Assembly (NCBI RefSeq): GCF_002920575.1
Contig: NZ_PQSQ01000069.1
Location: 1 to 43,343 of the forward strand
Origin: Streptomyces sp. Ru73
GTDB taxonomy: Bacteria > Actinomycetota > Actinomycetes > Streptomycetales > Streptomycetaceae
Reading direction: 5' to 3'
DNA length: 43,343 bases
Shown here: positions 16,044-23,236 of the stretch, piece after piece
Layout of the letters: each line of letters starts with the position of its first letter
How positions within the stretch are numbered: position 1 is the first letter of the stretch
Position numbers and translations under genes: made by a program
Notes under the pieces: model-generated
The model's input: only the letters and a program-made list of their open reading frames with translations
Told to the model about the DNA's origin: nothing
Database searches by the model: none

Positions 16044-16073
16044 TTGGCAGAATCCAGAATCCTGGTTACTGTC
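16044..16073 (+). promoter_or_regulatory. yhfZ promoter with 22-bp operator shared with the yhfY promoter
   Basis: TTGGCA (16044-16049) and TACTGT (16067-16072) are 17 bp apart and fit a housekeeping promoter. The spacer and -10 box lie in a 22-bp block (16052-16073) that recurs without change at 17188-17209. Its core ATCCAGAATCCTGGTT is an imperfect palindrome (CCAG-aatc-CTGG). RNA would start within a base or two of the GTG at 16080, so the transcript is probably leaderless. The likely binder is YhfZ; this is inference. Confidence 0.72.
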
Positions 16074-16079
16074 ATTTGC

Positions 16080-17018
16080 GTGAACAGTGTCGACGAGCGG
16101 TTCCTCACCCGCAACGGACTGGCTGCCCGGCAGCTCGCGGTCCTGCTGCTCCATCATGACGAGGACACCCGCCTCCCGCGCGTGCGCGACTTCGCCGAGG
16201 AGCTGGGCGTGGGCAACGGCACGGTTCAAGCGGCCCTCCAGCTGCTGGAGGAGGCCGGCGCGATCGAGACCGTCGCCCGCGGGCACCTCGGCACGTTCCT
16301 CGTCCGGGCCGACCGGACCATACTGTGGCGCCTGTCGGGGCTGGGCACCCTCCTCGCCGCCATGCCCCTCCCCTATTCACGGCGGTACGAAGGGCTGGCC
16401 ACCGGTCTGCGCACCGCGTTCGAGGGGGCCGGCGCCCCGTTCGCCATCACCTTCATGCGGGGCGCGGCCACCCGGGTCGAAGCCCTGCTGGAGAGCAAGG
16501 TCGACCTGGTGGTGCTGTCCCGGTTCGCCGCCGACCGGTTCCTCGACGAGCTTCCCCTGGAGCTGGTCGCGGATCTGGGCCCGGCGACCTATGTCGGTGC
16601 CCACGGCCTGCTGCTGCGGCACGGCGTCGACCCCGAGACGCCGGGTCTGCGGGTGGCCGTCGACTCCGCGTCGGAGGACCTTCGCATGCTGGCCGGCCGT
16701 GCGTTCGCCGGACGCGAGGACATCCAGTGGGTGGAGTCGTCGTACATGCAGTTGCGTGACCTCTTCGCCCGCGGCGAGGTGGACGCCACGGTATGGAATC
16801 TCGACGAGGTCCAGGACCACCTCGGACCGGACGTGGACGTACTGCCGCTGGGTGACGAGATCACCCGCGATCTGTCCCTGCGCAACTCCAGCGCCGCACT
16901 CATAGGGCGCGCGCAGGGAGCCGGAGCGCTGAGTGCGGTGCGGGACGGACTGGACCTGTCCCTCGTCACTGATCTACAGGAGAAGGTCCTGCGGGGCGAG
17001 TACCTGCCTTCGTACTGA
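16080..17018 (+). CDS. yhfZ: YhfZ-family GntR-like transcriptional regulator
   Basis: A 312-residue regulator. The N-terminal winged helix (residues 5-65) contains LPRVRDFAEELGVGNGTVQ as helix-turn-helix and AIETVARGHLGTFLV as wing. The rest (70-312) resembles a periplasmic-binding-protein-like sensor, as in the YhfZ C-terminal family (GLATGLRTAFE, VDLVVLSRFAADRF, GLRVAVDSASEDLRMLAGRAF, DATVWNLDEVQDHL). E. coli YhfZ is about 300 residues. I chose the GTG at 16080, where similarity begins and where the promoter geometry predicts the RNA 5' end; there is no ribosome binding site, consistent with leaderless translation. It probably represses itself and the yhfY-to-yhfW unit through the shared operator, with a small-molecule inducer unknown. 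Confidence 0.85.
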   Translation: MNSVDERFLTRNGLAARQLAVLLLHHDEDTRLPRVRDFAEELGVGNGTVQAALQLLEEAGAIETVARGHLGTFLVRADRTILWRLSGLGTLLAAMPLPYSRRYEGLATGLRTAFEGAGAPFAITFMRGAATRVEALLESKVDLVVLSRFAADRFLDELPLELVADLGPATYVGAHGLLLRHGVDPETPGLRVAVDSASEDLRMLAGRAFAGREDIQWVESSYMQLRDLFARGEVDATVWNLDEVQDHLGPDVDVLPLGDEITRDLSLRNSSAALIGRAQGAGALSAVRDGLDLSLVTDLQEKVLRGEYLPSY

Positions 17019-17179
17019 GTACGGGTGACGGCGCCGGGCGCACCTCGGCGCTTCCGTCCCGATAGCCCCAGCCGGTCAGCCGTCGGGCAGCGGGCCTGAC
17101 GCCGCCGCGCCCGCACAGTCGAACAGAACGTCAACCGCACGAGACTTCTTCACTCATTCGAAAAAGAGTGCCACGACTC

Positions 17180-17209
17180 TCGTCAATATCCAGAATCCTG
17201 GTTACTGTC
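17180..17209 (+). promoter_or_regulatory. yhfY-yhfW operon promoter with the same operator
   Basis: TCGTCA (17180-17185) and TACTGT (17203-17208), again 17 bp apart, with the 22-bp block at 17188-17209 identical to the one before yhfZ. Predicted RNA starts near 17215, giving a leader of about 37 nt with AAGGA before yhfY. The flanking bases differ from the yhfZ copy, so the block itself is under selection rather than being a recent long duplication. Confidence 0.72.
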
Positions 17210-17251
17210 GATACCACGGACACCCCGGGCATCGCGAGGAAAGGACGGCCC

Positions 17252-17638
17252 ATGGAGGACAGACTCGCCCTCCGCATCCAGCTCTTCCGGGACAGCGGTC
17301 AGGCACCTCAGCGGGTGACGCGCTTCGTCGAGGAGGAGCTGGCCGCCCTGGCCGCCGAGGGGCACGCCGTCACCGAGGACACCGCCGGGATGCTGACGAG
17401 CCACCTCGTGATGGCGCTCACCCGGCTGCTGAACGGCGAGCCGATCGAGCAGTTCCTCACCGACGAGGAGGTGGCGGCGGAGTTGGCCGGCCATCCCGAC
17501 GCCGTCGGGCGGGCCCGCGCCGTGTCCGTGCGCGCCGAGCGGGAGCTGGGCGCCGGGCTGCCCGACTCCGAGATCAATTTTCTGGCGATGCACCTCGCCG
17601 TGCTCCGCAAGAACGCACCCAGAAGGGACGTGCCATGA
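17252..17638 (+). CDS. yhfY: Stand-alone PRD-domain protein (YhfY-like)
   Basis: A 128-residue single PTS-regulation domain (PRD). Conserved features are His51 in TSHLVMALTRLLNGE and His114 in EINFLAMHLAVL, the two positions phosphorylated in PRDs of antiterminators and activators by HPr or EIIB proteins. There is no RNA-binding or DNA-binding domain, so it must act on a partner protein. The ATG at 17252 is preceded by GAGGAAAGG. Its stop overlaps the yhfU start (ATGA). It is the first gene of the main yhf transcription unit. In E. coli the homolog YhfY is also a small PRD protein of unknown role. Phosphorylation by a PTS is inference. Confidence 0.83.
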   Translation: MEDRLALRIQLFRDSGQAPQRVTRFVEEELAALAAEGHAVTEDTAGMLTSHLVMALTRLLNGEPIEQFLTDEEVAAELAGHPDAVGRARAVSVRAERELGAGLPDSEINFLAMHLAVLRKNAPRRDVP

Positions 17639-17994
17639 CGAAGATCCTCACCGGCGGTGTCGGCAAGAACGAGGTCGCCGAGACGGTGAAGAAGCTGGCT
17701 CTGGACGGCGTCGACGTCGCCGTCTCCAGCGACATGGACGCGGCGATGAAGCTGCGCGCCGGACAGGCCGACTACTACCTCGGCACCTGCCACACCGGCG
17801 CCGGCGCCTCGCTCGGGGTCCTGCTGGGGCTGATGGGCAGCGCCGCCTGCCACACCTTCGGCCGCTCCGTCCCCACCGAGGACGAGGTGAGCGCGCTCCT
17901 CGGCGCCGGAAAGAAGGTCTTCGGGTTCGGCATGGACCGGATCGACGCCGTCACCCCCGTCATCGCCCGCGCCATCGCGGCACACGGCGCCTGA
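17635..17994 (+). CDS. yhfU: DUF2620 protein (YhfU-like)
   Basis: A 119-residue small alpha/beta protein of the DUF2620 family, found with YhfT and a PRD protein in E. coli and Firmicutes. Conserved blocks are TKILTGGVGKNEV at the N-terminus, QADYYLGTCHTGAGASLGV in the middle (Cys and His in GTCHTGAG are candidate functional residues), and KKVFGFGMDRID near the end. The fold recalls EIIB-like domains, but this is a weak impression. It overlaps yhfY by 4 bp and precedes the transporter by 26 bp, which suggests that it is a cytoplasmic partner of YhfT. No biochemical function is established. Confidence 0.82.
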   Translation: MTKILTGGVGKNEVAETVKKLALDGVDVAVSSDMDAAMKLRAGQADYYLGTCHTGAGASLGVLLGLMGSAACHTFGRSVPTEDEVSALLGAGKKVFGFGMDRIDAVTPVIARAIAAHGA

Positions 17995-18020
17995 TCCGCA
18001 CCGGCATTGAGGAGTGAGCC

Positions 18021-19388
18021 GTGAGTGGGAACCTCGCCGCCGCAGCCGCGGGCAGCAGCACGGAGCTCGGCCTGTCACTGCCGCAGCAGCTGACCGTCAT
18101 CGTCCTCTGCGCGCTGACCGCCTTCATCTCGCACCTGGCCCTGGCCGTCTTCAATGACGGCGTGCGCCCCTTCATGCTGGACTTCATCCAGGGGCGCACG
18201 ACCCGCAGCGCCACCACGGCCGTGTCGTTCGGCCTCTCCGCGGGCTTCATCTTCGGGCTGGGCGCGCCGATGGCGCTGTCCACCGGAGTGCTGAACCCCT
18301 GGCTGGTGTTCCTGCCCACCGACATCCTCGGCATCCTCTCCCCGAAGAAGTGGCTGGCCCCGCTCCTCGGCGCCGTGTGGGGCGCGGTCATCGTCTTCGG
18401 TCTCAACGGCGCCAACGGCCTCGCGCACGACCTGCCGGTCGACTTCCTCACCGCGATGCAGCAGATGTCGACGCCGATCCTCTTCCTCTTCACGCTCTTT
18501 CCGGTGCTGGCCATCACCAAGCAGTTCGGCAAGGTGCGCGGCGGCATCGCGGGCGTGGTCGAGCTGGCCCTGGTCGTCGCCACGATGAAGCTGTGGCCGA
18601 ACGTCTTCGCGGGAGCCGTCGCCATGGCGGTGGGCGTGCTGATGCTGATCGGCTTCGCCGTCGCCAAGGACCTGCGGCAGCGCCGGGCGGAGCGCGCCGA
18701 GCGGGCCGCGCAGGGCGACGACCCGGCGGAGGAGGCCGATGCGGACGATCCGATGGCCTCACTGTTCAGCGCGAGCGCGACCCGGCTCCGCAAGCACCTG
18801 CCGCTGTTCATGCTGCTGGGTGCCGGGGTGTGCCTGCTGGCCCAGATGCACATCTTCGGCGGCGGCGAGGCGACCAGCTTCCTGATCGCCAAGGGTGACT
18901 ACGGCGGCGCGGCCCAGGTGGACTTCTACCGCGTGTTCGGCTTCGTCCCGCTGATCGCCACCACGGCGCTGGCTTCGGGCGCGTACGGCATCGCCGGCTT
19001 CACCCTGGTCTACCCGATCGGCTATCTCCTGCCGAACCCCTGGCTGGCGGTGGTGTGCGGAGCCCTGGTCTTCGCCGTCGAGGTGCTAGCACTGTCCTGG
19101 ATCGGCCGGGTGCTGGGCAGACTGCCGTCGGTCCGGGACTCCTCGGAGCACCTGCGCGGCGCGATCAGCGACTCACTGCAGCTGGCCATCCTCTTCGGCT
19201 CGCTGATGGCGGCCAACGCCATGGGCGGCGGCCTCGGCATCCTCATCGTCGGCGGGCTCTACCTGCTGAACGAGGCGATGGGCCGGGTCGTGGTCCGCAT
19301 GGCAGCGGCCCCCGCAGCCGTGCTCGTCGGCGGGATCATCCTCAACGTCCTGTACTGGCTGGACCTCTTCATACCCGTCAAGAGCTGA
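18021..19388 (+). CDS. yhfT: YhfT-family polytopic membrane transporter
   Basis: A 455-residue integral membrane protein with about 11-12 hydrophobic segments. A charged cytoplasmic loop at roughly 215-255 (RQRRAERAERAAQGDDPAEE) splits it into two halves. Motifs include FNDGVRPFMLDFIQGR after the first segment and GSLMAANAMGGGLGILIVGG late in the protein. E. coli YhfT is slightly shorter (about 430). It is the only transport component of the island, so it should import, or less likely export, the pathway substrate. The GTG at 18021 has GAGGAG upstream. It is followed by a 140-bp gap with two hairpins before php, the only long gap in the transcription unit. Confidence 0.85.
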   Translation: MSGNLAAAAAGSSTELGLSLPQQLTVIVLCALTAFISHLALAVFNDGVRPFMLDFIQGRTTRSATTAVSFGLSAGFIFGLGAPMALSTGVLNPWLVFLPTDILGILSPKKWLAPLLGAVWGAVIVFGLNGANGLAHDLPVDFLTAMQQMSTPILFLFTLFPVLAITKQFGKVRGGIAGVVELALVVATMKLWPNVFAGAVAMAVGVLMLIGFAVAKDLRQRRAERAERAAQGDDPAEEADADDPMASLFSASATRLRKHLPLFMLLGAGVCLLAQMHIFGGGEATSFLIAKGDYGGAAQVDFYRVFGFVPLIATTALASGAYGIAGFTLVYPIGYLLPNPWLAVVCGALVFAVEVLALSWIGRVLGRLPSVRDSSEHLRGAISDSLQLAILFGSLMAANAMGGGLGILIVGGLYLLNEAMGRVVVRMAAAPAAVLVGGIILNVLYWLDLFIPVKS

Positions 19389-19395
19389 GGCGGTT

Positions 19396-19497
19396 CCGTA
19401 CGCGGCGCGCGGAAGCGGCGTACGGGGACGGGGCGGGCCGGCCGACCGACCGGCAGCCGCCCCCAGAGGCCCACGGCCTGCCCCCCCCCGGGGGCGG
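19396..19497 (+). promoter_or_regulatory. Two hairpins between yhfT and php
   Basis: CCGTACGC (19396-19403) pairs with GCGTACGG (19418-19425) over a 14-nt loop. CCGCCCCC (19457-19464) pairs with GGGGGCGG (19490-19497) across a region that includes a run of nine C (19481-19489). No T tract follows. They may set the ratio of transporter to enzymes by attenuation or mRNA processing. Confidence 0.5.
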
Positions 19498-19528
19498 TCC
19501 TCCGGCAGGAAGGAAGCAAGGCAGCACC

Positions 19529-20470
19529 ATGCACGACATCCGGACCGTCACCGGTCCCCTCTCCCCCGCCGCCGTACGGGGCCCCGCGCTCGCGCACGAG
19601 CACCTGGCGCTCGACCTGCGCCGGGACGCCGACGGAGCGGCGGTGCTCGACGGCCGGCACGCCGACGCGGTCACGGGCGAACTGGCGAACCTGCGCGAGG
19701 AGTTCGGGCTCGCGCTGGTCGTCGAGCTGAGCTGCCGGGGCATGGGCCGCGACGTGGCAGGGCTGGCCCGGATCTCCAAGGACTCCGGCGTGCCGGTCGT
19801 CGCGGCCACCGGCTGGTACTACGAGCCGTTCCACCCCGCCGAGGTCGGCGGGGCCGGCGTCGAGGAGCTGACCGGCACGCTGGTACGGGAGATCACCGAC
19901 GGCATCGGCCCGGAGAAGGTCCTTCCCGGAGTGATCGGTGAGGTCGGGAGCCACGGTGACCGGCCCAGCGAGCCGGAGGTCCGTACGCTCACGGCGGCGG
20001 CGCGCGCGGCGGTGGCCACCGGGCTGTCCGTCAGCACGCACGCGCAGCTCGGCCGGGGCGGCAGGGCCCAGCTGGCGCTGCTCGCCGCCGAGGGCCTGCC
20101 CCCGCACCGCGTCTGCATCGGGCACCAGGACCTGCTGGACGATCCGGCCGCGCACCGGGAGCTGGCGGAGCAGGGCGCGTACGTCGCCTTCGACACCGTG
20201 GGCAAGGAGAGCTACCAGAGCGACGCGACCCGGTTGCGGCTGCTGCTCGCGCTGCTGGCGGCCGGGCACGCGGACCGGGTACTGCTCAGCTGCGACGTCT
20301 CCCGGCACGGCTATCTGCGGGCGGAGGGCGGCCAGGGGTACGGCCATCTGTTCCGGTCGTTCCTGCCGCGGCTCAGGGCGGCGGGCGTGGACGACGACAC
20401 GATCGACCTGATGACCCGCCGCAATCCGCTCCGCTTCCTCACCGGCACGCGCACAGAGGAGGCGGCCTGA
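19529..20470 (+). CDS. php: Phosphotriesterase homology protein (Php/YhfV-like)
   Basis: A 313-residue TIM-barrel metallohydrolase of the amidohydrolase superfamily, PTE branch, related to bacterial lactonases. Metal ligands can be read off: His23 and His25 in LAHEHLAL, Glu138 in GVIGEVGS, His171 in VSTHAQL, His199 in CIGHQDL and Asp256 in LSCDVSRHGY. Glu138 replaces the carboxylated lysine of true phosphotriesterases, as in E. coli Php, whose substrate is unknown. The ATG at 19529 follows AAGGAAGCAAGG. It ends one base before the yhfS start codon. It probably hydrolyses a lactone, ester or phosphoester made or imported by the pathway. Confidence 0.87.
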   Translation: MHDIRTVTGPLSPAAVRGPALAHEHLALDLRRDADGAAVLDGRHADAVTGELANLREEFGLALVVELSCRGMGRDVAGLARISKDSGVPVVAATGWYYEPFHPAEVGGAGVEELTGTLVREITDGIGPEKVLPGVIGEVGSHGDRPSEPEVRTLTAAARAAVATGLSVSTHAQLGRGGRAQLALLAAEGLPPHRVCIGHQDLLDDPAAHRELAEQGAYVAFDTVGKESYQSDATRLRLLLALLAAGHADRVLLSCDVSRHGYLRAEGGQGYGHLFRSFLPRLRAAGVDDDTIDLMTRRNPLRFLTGTRTEEAA

Positions 20471-20471
20471 G

Positions 20472-21593
20472 ATGACCGCACAGGGATGCCGGCTGCCGGA
20501 GACATTCCCGTTGCCGACCGTGCCGCTGGAGGAGGCCGTCGCGCGCCAGTACCGCCTGATGAAGTGCGTCGCGCGGCACTTCGAGGGAGAGGAGCTGTTC
20601 ACGGCGGACGCCGGGGTCGTTCCGGGGCTCGGCCGGCCGCGTACGACCACCGGGGTGGAGGCCGTACTCGCCGACTTCTTCGGGGCCGAGGCCGCGGCCC
20701 TCGTCCAGGGCGCGGGCACCGGGGCGATCCGTGCAGCGCTCTCCGCGGTACTGACGGCGGGCGACCCGCTGCTCATCCACCGGGCGCCGGTCTACCGCAC
20801 CACCGCCGTCACGCTGCGGGGCCTGGGCGTGGCGGTGGCCGAGGTGGACTTCAACGACCGTGCGGCGCTGGCGGAGGCGCTGGCGAGCGGCCGGTTCTCC
20901 TGGGCGTACGTGCAGCACACCCGGCAGCGGCTCGCCGACTCCTACGACCCGGGCGAGGTACTGGCGGCGTGCCGGGCCGCGGGCGTCCGTACGGTCGTCG
21001 ACGACAACTACGCGGTCATGCGGGTCCCGCGGAGCGGGGTGGAGCTGGGCGCCGACGCCTCCTGCTTCTCGCTGTTCAAGCTGCACGGCCCCGAGGGCGT
21101 CGGGGCCGTCGTGGGCGCCGCCGACCTCGTGGCGCGCGTCCACGCGGACAACTACTCCGGGGGCGGACAGGTGCAGGGGCACCAGGCGCTCGACGCGCTG
21201 CGCGCCCTCACGCACGTACCGGTGATGTGGGCGCTGCAGTCCGCCGTGGGCGCGGAGGTGGCCGAGCGGCTGGCCGCCGGTGAGGTTCCGGGGGTCGCCG
21301 AGGTCCGCATCGCGAACGCGCAGGACCGCTGCCTGCTGGTGCGGCTGGACCGGCCGGTGGCCCGCGAGCTGCCCGCCGTGGCGGCGCGATACGGCGCCGC
21401 GCCCTACCCCGTGGGCTCCAACTCCCGTTATGAGATCGCCCCGTTGTTCTACCGCATGTCGAGCTCGTCCCTGGAGGCCGCGCCGGAGCTCGCGGAGTGG
21501 ACCGTACGGATCAATCCCATGCGTGCCGGCGCCGACCTCGTCCTGGACATCCTCCGCCGATCGCTGCACGACCTCCGTGAGACAGGGGACTGA
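20472..21593 (+). CDS. yhfS: Fold-type I PLP-dependent enzyme (YhfS-like)
   Basis: A 373-residue PLP enzyme of the aspartate-aminotransferase superfamily. The pyridine-binding Asp lies in VRTVVDDNYAV (177/178). The Schiff-base lysine is most likely Lys203 in CFSLFKLHGPEGVG. The phosphate-binding turn lies in VQGAGTGAIRAAL (79-91). E. coli YhfS (about 360 residues) is loosely described as an aminotransferase or lyase; the reaction is unknown. The ATG at 20472 follows php by one base and AGGAGG is upstream. The gene ends two bases before the yhfX start. Together with YhfX it makes the island a two-PLP-enzyme pathway, so the substrate probably carries an amino group. Confidence 0.86.
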   Translation: MTAQGCRLPETFPLPTVPLEEAVARQYRLMKCVARHFEGEELFTADAGVVPGLGRPRTTTGVEAVLADFFGAEAAALVQGAGTGAIRAALSAVLTAGDPLLIHRAPVYRTTAVTLRGLGVAVAEVDFNDRAALAEALASGRFSWAYVQHTRQRLADSYDPGEVLAACRAAGVRTVVDDNYAVMRVPRSGVELGADASCFSLFKLHGPEGVGAVVGAADLVARVHADNYSGGGQVQGHQALDALRALTHVPVMWALQSAVGAEVAERLAAGEVPGVAEVRIANAQDRCLLVRLDRPVARELPAVAARYGAAPYPVGSNSRYEIAPLFYRMSSSSLEAAPELAEWTVRINPMRAGADLVLDILRRSLHDLRETGD

Positions 21594-21595
21594 CC

Positions 21596-23164
21596 GTGTT
21601 CCTCGACGCCGTCCTCCACCGCAACCCGGAACTGGTCGCCTTCGCTGCCGAGTTGCACGACTCCGGGGCCATCCCGCCGGACACGTACGTCATGGACCGG
21701 GACGCCATCGAGTACAACGCCGCGCTGCTGGCCGGGGAGGCGGACCGGCTCGGACTGTCACTGTGGTTCGTGGTCAAGCAGATCGGCCGCAATCCGGAGC
21801 TGATCGAGGCCATCGCCCGGCACATCCCCCGCTTCGCGGCCATCGACCCGCCCGAGGCCCGCATCCTGCATGCGGCGGGCGCGCAGGCCGGGAACCTCGG
21901 CCATCTCGTGCAGATCCCGGCCCGTGCGCTGCCCGAGATGCTCGCCTGGCGCCCGGAGACCGTCACCGTCTACGACCTGGCGAACGCCCGCGCCGTCTCG
22001 GACGCCGCCACCCGCCTCGGCTTCGTCCAGGACGTACTGATCCGGCTGGAAGGCGCGAGCGGCGCGGTCTATCCGGGGCAGGAGGGCGGGGTTCGGCTCG
22101 GCGGCGGGGCACGGCTCGATGGCGGGGCGCGGCTGGGGGATGGCTTCCGGCTCGACGGGGATGTACGGCCGGGAGGCAACGGGCGGCTCGTTGGTGGCGG
22201 CCAGTCCGGGGGGCCGGTGGGTCCGGATGCCACCGATGCCATGGCGGGGCCGTACGGGCCGGACTTCCTGGGAAGCACGGATGCCACGGGCGGCCCGAGT
22301 GCCACGGGCGGCTCCAGGGCCATGAGCGGCTCCCGTGCCGCGGGCGACCTGAGTGGCACGCGCGGCACCGCGGGGCCGAGCAATGCCGATGAGGCAAGCC
22401 GCGCCGATGAGGCAAGCCGCGCCGGTGGGGCGCGCGGCCCGGGCGCCATGGGCGGCACCGAGGCCGCGGTCGACGACGGCTACCACGACGACCGCGACGA
22501 CCGCTATGTCGGGACGGACGGGCTGGATGCCTTTCTCGATGAGGCCGAGCGGTTGCCGGGGATCCGGGTGGCCGGGGTGACGGCGTTTCCGTGCGTGCTG
22601 TGCGATCCGGAGACCGGGGAGCCACGGCCCACGCCCAACTTCGCGCTGGCCCTGAGGGCTGTCGACCGGCTCGCGGCCCGCGGTCACACCGACCTCAAGC
22701 TGAGCGCGCCGAGCGCCACCTCGATGGCCACCCTGCCGCTGCTGGCCCGGCTGGGCGCGACGCACGGCGAGCCGGGCCACGCGCTGACCGGCACGACGCC
22801 GCTGCATGCGGTGGACCACGGGCAGCCGGAGCGGCCCGCGTACGTGTACGTGAGCGAGGTCGCCCACACCCTCGCCGACGGCCGGCCCGCGCTGTACGGC
22901 GGCGGTTTCTACGCACGGGGCGGGGCCAGGGAGGCGCTGATCCCGCGTACCGGGGCACGGCTGCGGGTCGAGGACGCGCCCGCGGCGAACATCGACTATT
23001 ACCGGCTGCTCGCGCCCGGCGATGCGCGGGTGGGCGATACCGCGGTGCTGGCGTTCCGTACGCAGGTCTTCGTCACCCGCAGCACCGTCGCGGTGGTCTC
23101 CGGGCTGTCCTCGGGCACGCCGAAGCTCACCGGCCTCTACGACCCGCTGGGGAGGCCCTATTGA
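21596..23164 (+). CDS. yhfX: Fold-type III PLP protein (YhfX-like) with large low-complexity insertion
   Basis: A 522-residue protein of the alanine-racemase-like PLP family. The PLP lysine is Lys61 in LWFVVKQIGRNPEL. LGHLVQIP, YPGQEGG (159-165), VTAFPCVLCD, LSAPSATSMATLPLL, HGEPGHALTGTTP and YGGGFYARGG match the E. coli YhfX pattern. E. coli YhfX is near 387 residues. The excess is an insertion of about 139 residues (167-305, DNA 22094-22510), very rich in Gly, Ala, Arg, Ser and Asp, placed in a loop just after YPGQEGG. Domain sequence resumes with LDAFLDEAERLPGIRVAGVT. The start GTG at 21596 follows the yhfS stop by two bases with AGGGGA upstream. Whether the insert is spliced, cleaved or just tolerated cannot be told. 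Confidence 0.85.
   Translation: MFLDAVLHRNPELVAFAAELHDSGAIPPDTYVMDRDAIEYNAALLAGEADRLGLSLWFVVKQIGRNPELIEAIARHIPRFAAIDPPEARILHAAGAQAGNLGHLVQIPARALPEMLAWRPETVTVYDLANARAVSDAATRLGFVQDVLIRLEGASGAVYPGQEGGVRLGGGARLDGGARLGDGFRLDGDVRPGGNGRLVGGGQSGGPVGPDATDAMAGPYGPDFLGSTDATGGPSATGGSRAMSGSRAAGDLSGTRGTAGPSNADEASRADEASRAGGARGPGAMGGTEAAVDDGYHDDRDDRYVGTDGLDAFLDEAERLPGIRVAGVTAFPCVLCDPETGEPRPTPNFALALRAVDRLAARGHTDLKLSAPSATSMATLPLLARLGATHGEPGHALTGTTPLHAVDHGQPERPAYVYVSEVAHTLADGRPALYGGGFYARGGAREALIPRTGARLRVEDAPAANIDYYRLLAPGDARVGDTAVLAFRTQVFVTRSTVAVVSGLSSGTPKLTGLYDPLGRPY
22385..22420. repeat. 18-bp tandem repeat inside the yhfX insertion
   Basis: Two exact copies of GCCGATGAGGCAAGCCGC (22385-22402, 22403-22420), encoding ADEASR twice. 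Nearby DNA (22094-22350) holds many degenerate copies of CGGCTCGAYGG-like and GCCACGGGCGGC-like words, which suggests growth of the insert by repeat slippage. Confidence 0.85.
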
Positions 23165-23187
23165 GCAACCGCAATTGAGCAACCGCA
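23160..23187. repeat. 14-bp tandem duplication at the yhfX stop codon
   Basis: ATTGAGCAACCGCA is present twice in tandem (23160-23173 and 23174-23187). The first copy contains the yhfX stop codon TGA (23162-23164). It lies in the 72-bp gap before yhfW and looks like a recent small duplication. Confidence 0.85.
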
Positions 23188-23236
23188 GCAGAGGAGCCCG
23201 TACCGCACACTTTCCCTCCGGACGCCAGGAACCGCC

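Noticed and set aside
15894..16079. An earlier ATG start for yhfZ at 15894
   Set aside because: The added 62 residues have no similarity to the family and would be encoded across the promoter and operator; the GTG at 16080 fits promoter and homology.
19481..19489. Run of nine C as a possible programmed frameshift site
   Set aside because: It lies between yhfT and php, outside both reading frames.
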